The notes beneath the pieces were generated by a model that saw only the letters and a list, made by a program, of their open reading frames with translations, searched no databases and was not told where the DNA came from. Of a stretch of DNA of 64,000 nucleotides, positions 8,984 to 16,682 are shown one piece after another. The first letter of the stretch is position 1, and every line of letters starts with the position of its first letter. This stretch comes from Bacillota bacterium (lineage in GTDB: Bacteria; Bacillota; Clostridia; Lachnospirales; Lachnospiraceae), in assembly GCA_023663285.1 (NCBI GenBank), contig JAMPHT010000006.1, positions 29,149 through 93,148 on the forward strand. Direction: 5' to 3'. Position numbers and translations under genes: made by a program.

Positions 8984-9802
8984 TCAGAGCCGGAATTTCT
9001 TTTTGATCCGGTGCTCCATGACCTGGATGGACTTGTAGAACAGCAGGGCGATAATGCAGAGGATGATAATGCTGGTGATTACCATATCCAGCTTAAATAC
9101 CTGTGAACCGTAGATGATCAGGTATCCAAGGCCCCGCCTTGCCGCCAGAAACTCTCCGATGATGACGCCCACCAGGGCAAGCCCGATGTTGACCTTGGAG
9201 GTGGAAAGCAGGATGGGCAGAGAGCCGGGCAGGACCACCTTGAAAAAAGCGTCTTTTCTTTTTCCGCCCAGGGTGTAGATCAGGGTGATCTTCTCCGGAT
9301 CCACCTGCTGAAAGCCTGTGTAAAAGCTGATAATGGAACCGAAAAGTGCCACGGAGATCCCGGCCACAATGATGGTGGTGCTGCCGGTGCCCAGCCAGAC
9401 GATAAAGAGGGGGGCAAGGGCGGATTTCGGCAGGCTGTTTAAGACCACCAGATAAGGCTCCAGAATCTCAGAAAGCTTTCTGGAATACCAGAGCAGGGTA
9501 GCTGCCAGCAGGCTCAAGGCGATCACCAGAAAGAAGCTTGCAACGGTCTCAAAAAGGGTCACGCCGATGTGGGAGAGCATATGGTTCGTGCGCAGCTGCC
9601 TGACAAAGCACACTGCCACACGGCTTGGACTGGAAAAGAAAAATGAATCGATCCAGCCTAGATCCGCGCTGATCTCCCAGAGACCCAGAAAGAGCAGGAA
9701 AAGGATAATGCGCCAGGAGGATACCTGGTGGTGGTGTCGTCTGTGGGCCCGGACAAACTCTTCCTGCTTTGTCAGTTCATGGTTATTCTGCTTTGTTTTC
9801 AT
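8984..9802 (-). CDS. ABC transporter permease, SsuC/TauC/ThiX-like
   Basis: Integral membrane subunit, 272 residues, of the BPD_transp_1 nitrate/sulfonate/taurine/thiamine-precursor importer type. It has about six membrane helices, and an EAA-type loop is visible around TLGGKRKDAFFKVVLPGSLP, which contacts the ATPase. The basic His/Arg-rich N-terminus (RAHRRHHHQ) is cytoplasmic. The gene overlaps the upstream ATPase gene by 20 bases. No NMT1/SsuA-type substrate-binding protein gene is adjacent on either side, so substrate specificity cannot be read from context. Confidence 0.88.
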   Translation of the reverse strand: MKTKQNNHELTKQEEFVRAHRRHHHQVSSWRIILFLLFLGLWEISADLGWIDSFFFSSPSRVAVCFVRQLRTNHMLSHIGVTLFETVASFFLVIALSLLAATLLWYSRKLSEILEPYLVVLNSLPKSALAPLFIVWLGTGSTTIIVAGISVALFGSIISFYTGFQQVDPEKITLIYTLGGKRKDAFFKVVLPGSLPILLSTSKVNIGLALVGVIIGEFLAARRGLGYLIIYGSQVFKLDMVITSIIILCIIALLFYKSIQVMEHRIKKKFRL

Positions 9803-10559
9803 GTGTCAGATCCTCCCAGAGCCTGTTGAATAAAAGTTGAAATTCCGGTGCATTTCTGGCGGCCAGGGTCGAATCGTCCTTTAAGGTCAGCTTTATAGGC
9901 ATCTCCGTCTTGACCACGGCCGGCCTGCCGGAGAGAATGATTATTTTGTCAGCCAGGCTGATTGCTTCCGACAGATCATGGGTAATGATGATCATGGTCT
10001 TTCCGGCGGCCCGTATCAGGCGGCAGATGTCGGCGGACACCATGAGCCTGGTCTGGTAATCCAGGGCGCTGAAGGGCTCGTCAAGGAGCAGCAGCTGGGG
10101 CTCCAGGGCCAGGGTGCGTATCAGGGCAGCCCGCTGCTTCATGCCGCCGGAAAGCTCGTCGGGGCGTTTATCCCGAAAGCTGTCCAGACCGTATTCCGTC
10201 AGAAGGCGGTCCACCGCTGCAAGCCGCTCAGGGGTCAGCATATGATTGAGCTCCAGCCCCAGGGTCACATTCCGGTAAACGCTGCGCCACTCAAAGAGAT
10301 GGTCGCGCTGGAGCATATATCCGATTTTCGGATAGTTTAAGCTGCCGTCGGGATTGTTGAAAAGTATGGTCCCTTCCTCCGGGTCCAGCAATCCGGCTAT
10401 AATGGAGAGAAGCGTGGATTTTCCGCAGCCGCTGGGCCCCACAATGGCAACAAATTCTCCCTCACATACTTCAAAGGAGATATTTTTAAGAGCCCTTGTC
10501 TCGCCGTGAAGGCTGTGATAGGAATAGCCGATGTTTTTCAACTCCAGAATATTTTGCAT
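9783..10559 (-). CDS. ABC transporter ATP-binding protein, SsuB/TauB-like
   Basis: Nucleotide-binding subunit of 258 residues with Walker A GPSGCGKST, Q-loop in YMLQRDHLFEW, signature LSGGMKQR, Walker B LLLLDEPFSALD and the switch His in IITHDLSEA. The Q-loop style and length fit the nitrate/sulfonate/taurine ATPase group. It is the first gene of a two-gene operon with the permease at 8984-9802, transcribed away from argH across a 154-base promoter region. The substrate is unknown because the binding protein is missing from this locus. Confidence 0.9.
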   Translation of the reverse strand: MQNILELKNIGYSYHSLHGETRALKNISFEVCEGEFVAIVGPSGCGKSTLLSIIAGLLDPEEGTILFNNPDGSLNYPKIGYMLQRDHLFEWRSVYRNVTLGLELNHMLTPERLAAVDRLLTEYGLDSFRDKRPDELSGGMKQRAALIRTLALEPQLLLLDEPFSALDYQTRLMVSADICRLIRAAGKTMIIITHDLSEAISLADKIIILSGRPAVVKTEMPIKLTLKDDSTLAARNAPEFQLLFNRLWEDLTHENKAE

Positions 10560-10621
10560 AGAATGCCATTCCTTTTTTCTTTTATCTTAAGATATGCGTG
10601 GGAAAACGCCGCGGTTACCGC

Positions 10622-10650
10622 TTGCATATTCATGCGGATTATGATATTAT
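10622..10650 (+). promoter_or_regulatory. Candidate argH promoter with ARG-box-like sequence
   Basis: TTGCAT at 10622-10627, 17 bases, then TATTAT at 10645-10650 form a good sigma-A promoter for argH. The overlapping TGCATATTCATGC resembles, on the opposite strand, the Bacillus-type ArgR box core (CATGAATA..TGCA). ArgR control of argH is common in Firmicutes, but this site is short and is offered as inference. Confidence 0.5.
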
Positions 10651-10713
10651 TAAATTTAACTTAAATTTAATCACATTTACTTTTTATTTTACATTTGCAG
10701 GAGGAATTTACGG

Positions 10714-12168
10714 ATGGCACAGCTGTGGGGCGGTCGGTTCACCAAGGAGACCGACAGGCAGGTCTATGATTTCAACGCATCCATAAGATTTGACAAAAGG
10801 CTGGTCCGCCAGGATATAGAGGGCAGCGTGGCCCATGTGGTCATGCTGGCAAGGCAGGGGGTTCTCACCGAAGAGGAAATGCGGGAAATCATCGTGGGAC
10901 TCACCTCTATTCGGGAGGATGTAGAGAGCGGGAAGCTTTCCATTGATGAAAAATACGAGGATATTCACAGCTTTGTGGAGGCAGTGCTGACAGAGCGGGT
11001 GGGAGCGGCAGGCAAAAAGCTGCACACCGGCAGGAGCCGGAACGATCAGGTGGCTCTGGATATGCGCCTTTACACCAGACTGCAGGTGACGGTGGTGGAC
11101 GCCCTGCTTAAAGGTCTGCTGGAAGTCATTTTGAACACCATGAAAGATAATCTGAATACTTATATGCCGGGGTTCACTCATTTGCAGAAGGCCCAGCCTA
11201 CCACCCTTGCTCATCACTATGGCGCTTATTTTGAGATGTTCAAGAGGGACCGTCTGCGGATGAAGGATATTTTCAGGCGGATGAATTACTGTCCCTTAGG
11301 GGCGGGGGCACTGGCGGGGACCACCTATCCTCTGAACAGGGAGCTGACGGCGGAGCTTATGGGCTTTTACGGTCCCACCTTAAACAGTATGGATTCCGTC
11401 TCGGACCGGGATTATCTGATAGAATTTCTGGCGGCGCTGGCCACAGTGATGATGCATCTGAGCCGTTTTTCCGAAGAAATCATTATCTGGAATTCCAACG
11501 AGTATCGGTTTGTGGAGATAGACGACGCTTATTCCACAGGAAGCAGCATTATGCCGCAGAAGAAGAATCCCGACATAGCGGAGCTGGTCCGGGGCAAGAC
11601 GGGGCGGGTCTACGGGGCGCTGGTAAGCTTACTTACCACCATGAAGGGGCTTCCCCTTGCCTATAACAAGGATATGCAGGAGGATAAAGAGGTCGCATTT
11701 GACGCTTTCGACACGGTGAAGGATTGTATCGGCCTTTTTACCGGTATGCTGAGTACCATGAAATTCAATAAAGAGCGTATGGCGGCCAGCGCTATGATGG
11801 GCTTTACCAACGCCACGGACGCGGCGGATTACCTGGTAAATAAGGGTGTGCCTTTCAGAGATGCACATGGGATCATCGGCAGACTGGTGCTTTACTGTAT
11901 TGAGAAGGATACGTCCATCGACGCCCTTTCCCTGGAGGAGCTGAAGGCGATCAGCGATAGATTTGAGGGGGATATTTATGATGCAGTCTCCCTGAAAACC
12001 TGTGTGGAAAAGCGGCTTACCACAGGCGGTCCGGGAACGGAGGCCATGAAAAAGGTGATTGCTCTGGAAGAGCAGTATCTGGCGGAGAAGGAAGAGGACG
12101 ACTGGTTCCCGGAGACGGAAGCTTATGATATCCAATGCGAGGTAGCAGAGTGTGAGAAGAATTTCTAA
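10714..12168 (+). CDS. argH: Argininosuccinate lyase
   Basis: Cleaves argininosuccinate to arginine and fumarate, the last step of arginine synthesis; homotetramer of the fumarase/aspartase superfamily. The 484 residues start MAQLWGGRFTKETD, show HTGRSRNDQVALD near the N-terminus and carry the superfamily signature GSSIMPQKKNPD in the flexible catalytic loop. GGAGG precedes the ATG. argG is not adjacent, so the gene appears monocistronic between its own promoter and a terminator that overlaps its stop codon. Confidence 0.97.
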   Translation: MAQLWGGRFTKETDRQVYDFNASIRFDKRLVRQDIEGSVAHVVMLARQGVLTEEEMREIIVGLTSIREDVESGKLSIDEKYEDIHSFVEAVLTERVGAAGKKLHTGRSRNDQVALDMRLYTRLQVTVVDALLKGLLEVILNTMKDNLNTYMPGFTHLQKAQPTTLAHHYGAYFEMFKRDRLRMKDIFRRMNYCPLGAGALAGTTYPLNRELTAELMGFYGPTLNSMDSVSDRDYLIEFLAALATVMMHLSRFSEEIIIWNSNEYRFVEIDDAYSTGSSIMPQKKNPDIAELVRGKTGRVYGALVSLLTTMKGLPLAYNKDMQEDKEVAFDAFDTVKDCIGLFTGMLSTMKFNKERMAASAMMGFTNATDAADYLVNKGVPFRDAHGIIGRLVLYCIEKDTSIDALSLEELKAISDRFEGDIYDAVSLKTCVEKRLTTGGPGTEAMKKVIALEEQYLAEKEEDDWFPETEAYDIQCEVAECEKNF

Positions 12169-12186
12169 CTGCCTTCGGCAGTTTTC
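12167..12186 (+). terminator. argH intrinsic terminator
   Basis: AACTGCC-TTC-GGCAGTT forms a 7-bp hairpin followed by a short T stretch (TTTTC). The first bases of the stem are the last two bases of the argH stop codon. Compact and weak in T content, but well placed. Confidence 0.6.
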
Positions 12187-12194
12187 GCTCAACA

Positions 12195-12390
12195 GCCAAA
12201 AGCCTGATTCTCAGGCTTAGCTGTTTCGCGAAGAAATTCTACGGCGCAAGGAAGCGCCTGCTCACACTGAAGAATCGCAAGAGGGTGCATAGCACACCTC
12301 TTTGGGAAGCGATTCTTCTCGGAGTCGTCAGACTCCGTGGGATTTGTTTGTGCAGGTATGACTGAAAGTGTGAACGGAATGAAGAATACA
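12195..12390 (+). repeat. Dispersed hairpin-rich intergenic element, fullest copy
   Basis: Non-coding block between argH and asd with three consecutive hairpins: AAGCCTGA/TCAGGCTT at 12200-12218; a long arm AGAATCGC/GCGATTCT (12271-12316) enclosing an inner AGAGGGTG..CACACCTCT stem; and GGAGTC/GACTCC at 12321-12336. It ends with GTGTGAACGGAATGAAG at 12368-12384. About 75 bases of its 5' part recur nearly unchanged at 58544-58620, the inner hairpin recurs at 24508, and the 3' part recurs at 21120 (tail only), 35507 and 52478. It is probably a small intergenic repeat family; function unknown. Confidence 0.7.
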
Positions 12391-12414
12391 GATAGGCAAA
12401 AAGGAGAATGAAAA

Positions 12415-13503
12415 ATGAGTGAAAAGCTGAAGGTTGGCATTTTAGGGGGCACAGGTATGGTGGGGCAGCGTTTTATCGCGCTGCTGGAAAAGCATCCCTG
12501 GTTTGAGGTGACCACTATAGCGGCAAGCCCCCGCTCTGCGGGAAAGACTTACGCAGAGGCGGTGGGAGACCGCTGGAAGATGGACACGCCCATGCCGGAG
12601 GCGGTCAAGGGGATTCAGGTCATGAACGTCAACGAGGTGGAAAAGGTGGCGTCCCAGGTGGATTTCGTATTCAGCGCCGTTGATATGACCAAGGAAGAGA
12701 TTAAAAAAATCGAGGAAGATTATGCCAGGACGGAGACGCCGGTGGTTTCCAACAACAGCGCCCACCGTTGGACCCCTGACGTGCCCATGGTTGTGCCGGA
12801 GATCAATCCGGAGCATATGCAGGTCATAGAATTTCAGAAGAAGCGTCTCGGCACGAAGCGGGGCTTTGTGGCGGTCAAGCCCAACTGCTCCATTCAGAGT
12901 TATGCGCCGGCGTTGACTGCATGGATGGAGTTTGAGCCGGTGGAGGTGGTTGCCACCACCTATCAGGCCATTTCCGGTGCGGGAAAGACCTTTAAGGACT
13001 GGCCGGAGATGGTGGGAAATATTATTCCTTTTATCGGCGGCGAGGAGGAGAAGAGCGAGAAGGAACCTTTAAGGATCTGGGGCTCCATCAGGGACGGTGT
13101 GATCGTTCCGGCAGAGGGACCGAAGATCACCTGTCAGTGTATCCGCGTACCTGTTTTAAACGGGCACACGGCGGCGGTGTTTGTAAGGTTTAAGAAAAAG
13201 CCCACGAAGGAGCAGCTGATCGAGAAGCTGCGTAGCTTCTCCGGAGAGCCTCAGCGCCTTGGGCTGCCCAGCGCGCCGAAGCAGTTCATCCAGTATCTGG
13301 AGGAGGATAACAGACCCCAGATCGTTCTCGACGTGGATTTTGAGAAGGGCATGGGTATCAGCGTGGGAAGGCTGCGGGAGGATACCATTTATGACTTCAA
13401 GTTTGTGGGCGTGTCCCACAATACGGTGAGAGGCGCTGCGGGAGGCGCGGTACTCTGCGCGGAGCTGCTGAAGGCACAGGGATATATCAGCGCAAAAAAC
13501 TAG
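12415..13503 (+). CDS. asd: Aspartate-semialdehyde dehydrogenase
   Basis: NADPH-dependent reduction of aspartyl phosphate to aspartate semialdehyde, the branch step to lysine, threonine, methionine and diaminopimelate. The 362 residues open with LKVGILGGTGMVGQRF (dinucleotide-binding Gly motif). The active-site Cys158 lies in VKPNCSIQSY. The SNNSAHRW and PEINPEHM motifs place it in the archaeal/fungal-type branch of the family rather than the classic Bacillus type. AAAGGAG precedes the ATG. It is preceded by the dispersed intergenic repeat rather than a recognisable lysine riboswitch. Confidence 0.95.
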   Translation: MSEKLKVGILGGTGMVGQRFIALLEKHPWFEVTTIAASPRSAGKTYAEAVGDRWKMDTPMPEAVKGIQVMNVNEVEKVASQVDFVFSAVDMTKEEIKKIEEDYARTETPVVSNNSAHRWTPDVPMVVPEINPEHMQVIEFQKKRLGTKRGFVAVKPNCSIQSYAPALTAWMEFEPVEVVATTYQAISGAGKTFKDWPEMVGNIIPFIGGEEEKSEKEPLRIWGSIRDGVIVPAEGPKITCQCIRVPVLNGHTAAVFVRFKKKPTKEQLIEKLRSFSGEPQRLGLPSAPKQFIQYLEEDNRPQIVLDVDFEKGMGISVGRLREDTIYDFKFVGVSHNTVRGAAGGAVLCAELLKAQGYISAKN

Positions 13504-13536
13504 TGTAAAGCATATCTTTCGGGGAGATCAAATTAC

Positions 13537-15276
13537 ATGAATGAACTGCACTATCAGTTGGACCTGCTGAAGGCTATGAACCAAAAGCTGACAGAAAAGG
13601 AAAAAATGTACAAAAGAGTTTTTGAGTTTGCGGAAGGCGCGTTCCTTTACCAGTCTTTTGAAAACAATCAGATCGCCACGTTCGGGCAGTGGAACAAATT
13701 TTTTGATTTTCAGGTGCGGGACACAAAAGACTTTTCAAAATTGCTGGAACTCGTGGAGGATTCCTGTGTGCCGGAGTTGAAAAATGTGCTTTCTCTGGAA
13801 AAGGAGGGGAAGGACAATGCCATTGCGGAGTGTCAGCTGAAAGCAACGAAAGGATGGCTGCAGTTTAGGACCCTTGTCACCTACACAAAAGACGGGCAGC
13901 CGGTGGATAAGGTCATCTATATTTTGAATGTGACAAAGGCCAGGATCCAGAATGAGGAGCTGACCTATATGGCATATTATGACGGCCTGACAGGTCTCTA
14001 TAACCGGAATTACTTTGTTCGCCTGCTGACGGAGTACACAAAGACCGCAAAGGAAAAGAATGTCATCGTCAGTGTCATGGTCCTTGATATAGATGAATTC
14101 CGCAAGGTAAACGACGGTATGGGCATCATGGTGGGGGATGAGCTGGTGCAGCAGTTTGGATTCTTTTTGAAAGAGATCTGCGGCGATGATATGATTGCCT
14201 GCCATCTGCACAGCGACGTGTTCTGTCTTGCCATTTATGACCCCTCCGGGGCAAGAAGCGTGGACGCCATTTACAGGGCGATCCAGAGGCGTGCAAGGGA
14301 GCCTTTCCATATCAGCAGCGGACAGGACATTACCGTCACGGTCAGTATCGGGGTGGCAGAGTATCCGGAAGCGGCGGCGTCTGCGCTGGAGCTGATGAAC
14401 TGCGCGGAGCTGGTGGTGTTTAAGTGTAAGAAGCAGGGTAAAAATATGCTTCAGTATTTTGACGCTCCTATTCTGGAAAATTTCCTGAGCTCCATTGAAC
14501 TGGAAAACAAACTGAAAAGGGCCGTTTTCAACAATGATTTTCATATGTATTATCAGCCCCAGTATTATGCGGGGAACCGCAGGCTCCGGGGCGTGGAGGC
14601 GCTGATCCGCTGGAAGGATGCGGACGCGCAGCAGATGATAAGCCCCGCAACCTTTATCCCCGTTGCGGAGAAGAACGGCTCCATCATCACCATAGGCAGA
14701 TGGGTGGTGGAGGAGAGCATCCGGCAGTATGCGGCCTGGCGGAAGCAGTTTGGTTTTCCCTTTATCATGTCTATCAATATTTCCGCATTACAGTATAAGC
14801 GGGAAGATTTTGTAGATTCCATCGTGGGGATCTTAAGCCGCTATGAGGTGCGGCCCTCCGAGGTGGAGCTGGAGATCACGGAGAGCGTGCTGATCGACGA
14901 TTTCAAGGCGGTTTACGAAAAGCTGAAAATACTTAGGAATTACGGGATCAGAATATCTTTGGATGATTTCGGAACAGGATTTTCCTCTCTGTCCTATCTG
15001 AAAAAGCTGCCCATTGATACGCTGAAGATCGACAAGTCCTTTATTGATACGGTGCTGACGGATTCGACGACCAGGGTCATTACGGAATCCATCATCAATA
15101 TGGTGAAATCCCTGGGATTTGAATCCATTGCCGAGGGTGTGGAGGAGGAGCAGCAATATAACTATCTGCACGCCATCGGATGCGATGTGATCCAGGGCTA
15201 TCTGTTCAACAAGCCTCTGGCGCCGGAAGAGTTGGAGAGTATGCTGGCCAGCGGGGAACCGATCGCCGCTGTCTGA
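13537..15276 (+). CDS. GGDEF-EAL protein with degenerate GGDEF; likely c-di-GMP phosphodiesterase
   Basis: Cytoplasmic signalling protein of 579 residues. A PAS-like region occupies about 1-135. The GGDEF domain (about 140-305) has a recognisable DGLTGLYNRNYF start, but its active-site loop is HSDVF (225-229) instead of GGDEF, so cyclase activity is unlikely. The EAL domain (about 320-575) is intact: EAL at 354-356, LEITES, DDFGTGFSSLSYL, DTLKIDKSFI and AEGVE. I infer hydrolysis of c-di-GMP to pGpG, with the dead GGDEF domain perhaps sensing GTP. GGGGAG precedes the ATG. The next gene begins within about 50 bases. Confidence 0.92.
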   Translation: MNELHYQLDLLKAMNQKLTEKEKMYKRVFEFAEGAFLYQSFENNQIATFGQWNKFFDFQVRDTKDFSKLLELVEDSCVPELKNVLSLEKEGKDNAIAECQLKATKGWLQFRTLVTYTKDGQPVDKVIYILNVTKARIQNEELTYMAYYDGLTGLYNRNYFVRLLTEYTKTAKEKNVIVSVMVLDIDEFRKVNDGMGIMVGDELVQQFGFFLKEICGDDMIACHLHSDVFCLAIYDPSGARSVDAIYRAIQRRAREPFHISSGQDITVTVSIGVAEYPEAAASALELMNCAELVVFKCKKQGKNMLQYFDAPILENFLSSIELENKLKRAVFNNDFHMYYQPQYYAGNRRLRGVEALIRWKDADAQQMISPATFIPVAEKNGSIITIGRWVVEESIRQYAAWRKQFGFPFIMSINISALQYKREDFVDSIVGILSRYEVRPSEVELEITESVLIDDFKAVYEKLKILRNYGIRISLDDFGTGFSSLSYLKKLPIDTLKIDKSFIDTVLTDSTTRVITESIINMVKSLGFESIAEGVEEEQQYNYLHAIGCDVIQGYLFNKPLAPEELESMLASGEPIAAV

Positions 15277-15322
15277 AGTGAAAATGAACCGTTGTCCGGG
15301 TGTCCGGGCGGCAGGATGGGAG

Positions 15323-16678
15323 ATGTCTGTGAGAGAATTTGTAGGACGCGGCGCAGAAATGAGCTTTTTGGAACAGCATTACGGTTCACCGGGCAGTCAG
15401 ATGGTGGTGGTCTACGGCAGTAAGGGCGTGGGGAAAACCAGGCTGCTTCAGGAATTCTGCAGGGACAGAAGGTCCTTTTATTATCTTGCCAGAGCCTGCT
15501 CGGAGCGGGAGCAGTGCTGCCAGTGGGGAGGCGAGCTGAGAGAAAAGGGCGCTGCCGTGTCAAAGTATCCGGACTACGAGGAATTGCTGAAAGCTTCCGT
15601 GGCGGAGAGGGAGACAGAAAAGCAGGTGCTTGTCATCGACGAGTTTCAGCATATGCTGAAGGGGGATACGGTCTTTTTTGGGAAGCTGGCGGAATTTATG
15701 GAAAACAGGCTCTCAAGCCGGCCTGTGATGATCGTGCTCTGTACCTCGGCGTCGGGCTGGGTGGAGAACCATATGGTGGAAAAGCTGGGAAGCCGGGCGG
15801 CGGCCATCGGCGGGTTCCTGAAGGTGCGGGAATTGAAGTTTGCCAAGATGCGCAGGATGTTTCCCGGCTATTCCTTTGAGGACTGTATGCGTATCTATGC
15901 GGTGCTCGGCGGAGTTCCGGGTTACTGGATGAACTTTCGGCAGGATTTAAGCGCCGGGGAAAATATCATCCGGAATATTCTGGCAAAGGAAAGCCGTCTG
16001 TATGGGGAAATGGAAGTATATCTGGAGCAGGAGCTGCGGGAACCGGGGGTGTACAACACCATTTTGACGGCTATGGCCAGGGACTGCAACAAGCTGAACG
16101 ATATATACAGGCATACGGGCTTTTCCAGAGCTAAGATCAGTGTTTACCTGAAAAACCTGATGGAGCTTGATCTGGTGGAAAAGGTCTATTCTTATGATAC
16201 GGAGGGAAGAGCCAACGCTCAGAAGGGGATCTACAGGATCGCAAACCCTTATGTGAGATTTTATTTCCGTTATCTGTTCCCCAATTCAAGTCTGCTGCAG
16301 TTGCTTTCACCGGAGGAATTTTACGACAGGAAAGTGGCCGAATCCTATGACCTGTATGTGGAGGAGGCGTACCGACGCATCTGCAGGGAACACATGGGCA
16401 GGGAGTACCGCGTCGTCGGGGAGTGGCTGGGGAAAACAGGGGCGGTCGATATTGTTGCCTCTGACGGACAGGGAGCGGTGGGCGTGGGAGCCTGCGTCTG
16501 GTCCAGAAAGATGGAATACAGCGATTATGAATGGCTTTTGTTCTCTATGAAGAAGGCGCGGCTTGCAAGCAAGGATATCAGGCTTTATTGCGAGCAGGGC
16601 TTTGACGACAGTCTGCTGCGGAAAGCGGAGGAGGGCAAAGTGAAGCTGCTTGGAATCAGGGAAAGCGAAGGTAGGTAA
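15323..16678 (+). CDS. AAA ATPase, archaeal-type with DUF234-like C-terminus
   Basis: Predicted P-loop ATPase of about 451 residues. I start at ATG 15323 (MSVREFVGRGAEM) because AGGATGGGAG lies upstream; the frame stays open back to a GTG at 15278. Walker A is GSKGVGKT and Walker B is VLVIDEFQ. A winged-helix section follows (DIYRHTGFSRAKISVYLKN), and the C-terminal part resembles the DUF234 nuclease-like fold, including VGEWLGKTGAVDIVA. Members are common in archaea and gut Firmicutes; their role is unknown, with links to mobile elements or DNA processing suspected. It lies 4 bases before topB. Confidence 0.85.
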   Translation: MSVREFVGRGAEMSFLEQHYGSPGSQMVVVYGSKGVGKTRLLQEFCRDRRSFYYLARACSEREQCCQWGGELREKGAAVSKYPDYEELLKASVAERETEKQVLVIDEFQHMLKGDTVFFGKLAEFMENRLSSRPVMIVLCTSASGWVENHMVEKLGSRAAAIGGFLKVRELKFAKMRRMFPGYSFEDCMRIYAVLGGVPGYWMNFRQDLSAGENIIRNILAKESRLYGEMEVYLEQELREPGVYNTILTAMARDCNKLNDIYRHTGFSRAKISVYLKNLMELDLVEKVYSYDTEGRANAQKGIYRIANPYVRFYFRYLFPNSSLLQLLSPEEFYDRKVAESYDLYVEEAYRRICREHMGREYRVVGEWLGKTGAVDIVASDGQGAVGVGACVWSRKMEYSDYEWLLFSMKKARLASKDIRLYCEQGFDDSLLRKAEEGKVKLLGIRESEGR

Positions 16679-16682
16679 TTTT

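Noticed and set aside
12169-12414. Possible lysine riboswitch or other known leader before asd
   Set aside because: The block is repeated elsewhere next to unrelated genes and has no recognisable riboswitch core, so a dispersed repeat fits better.
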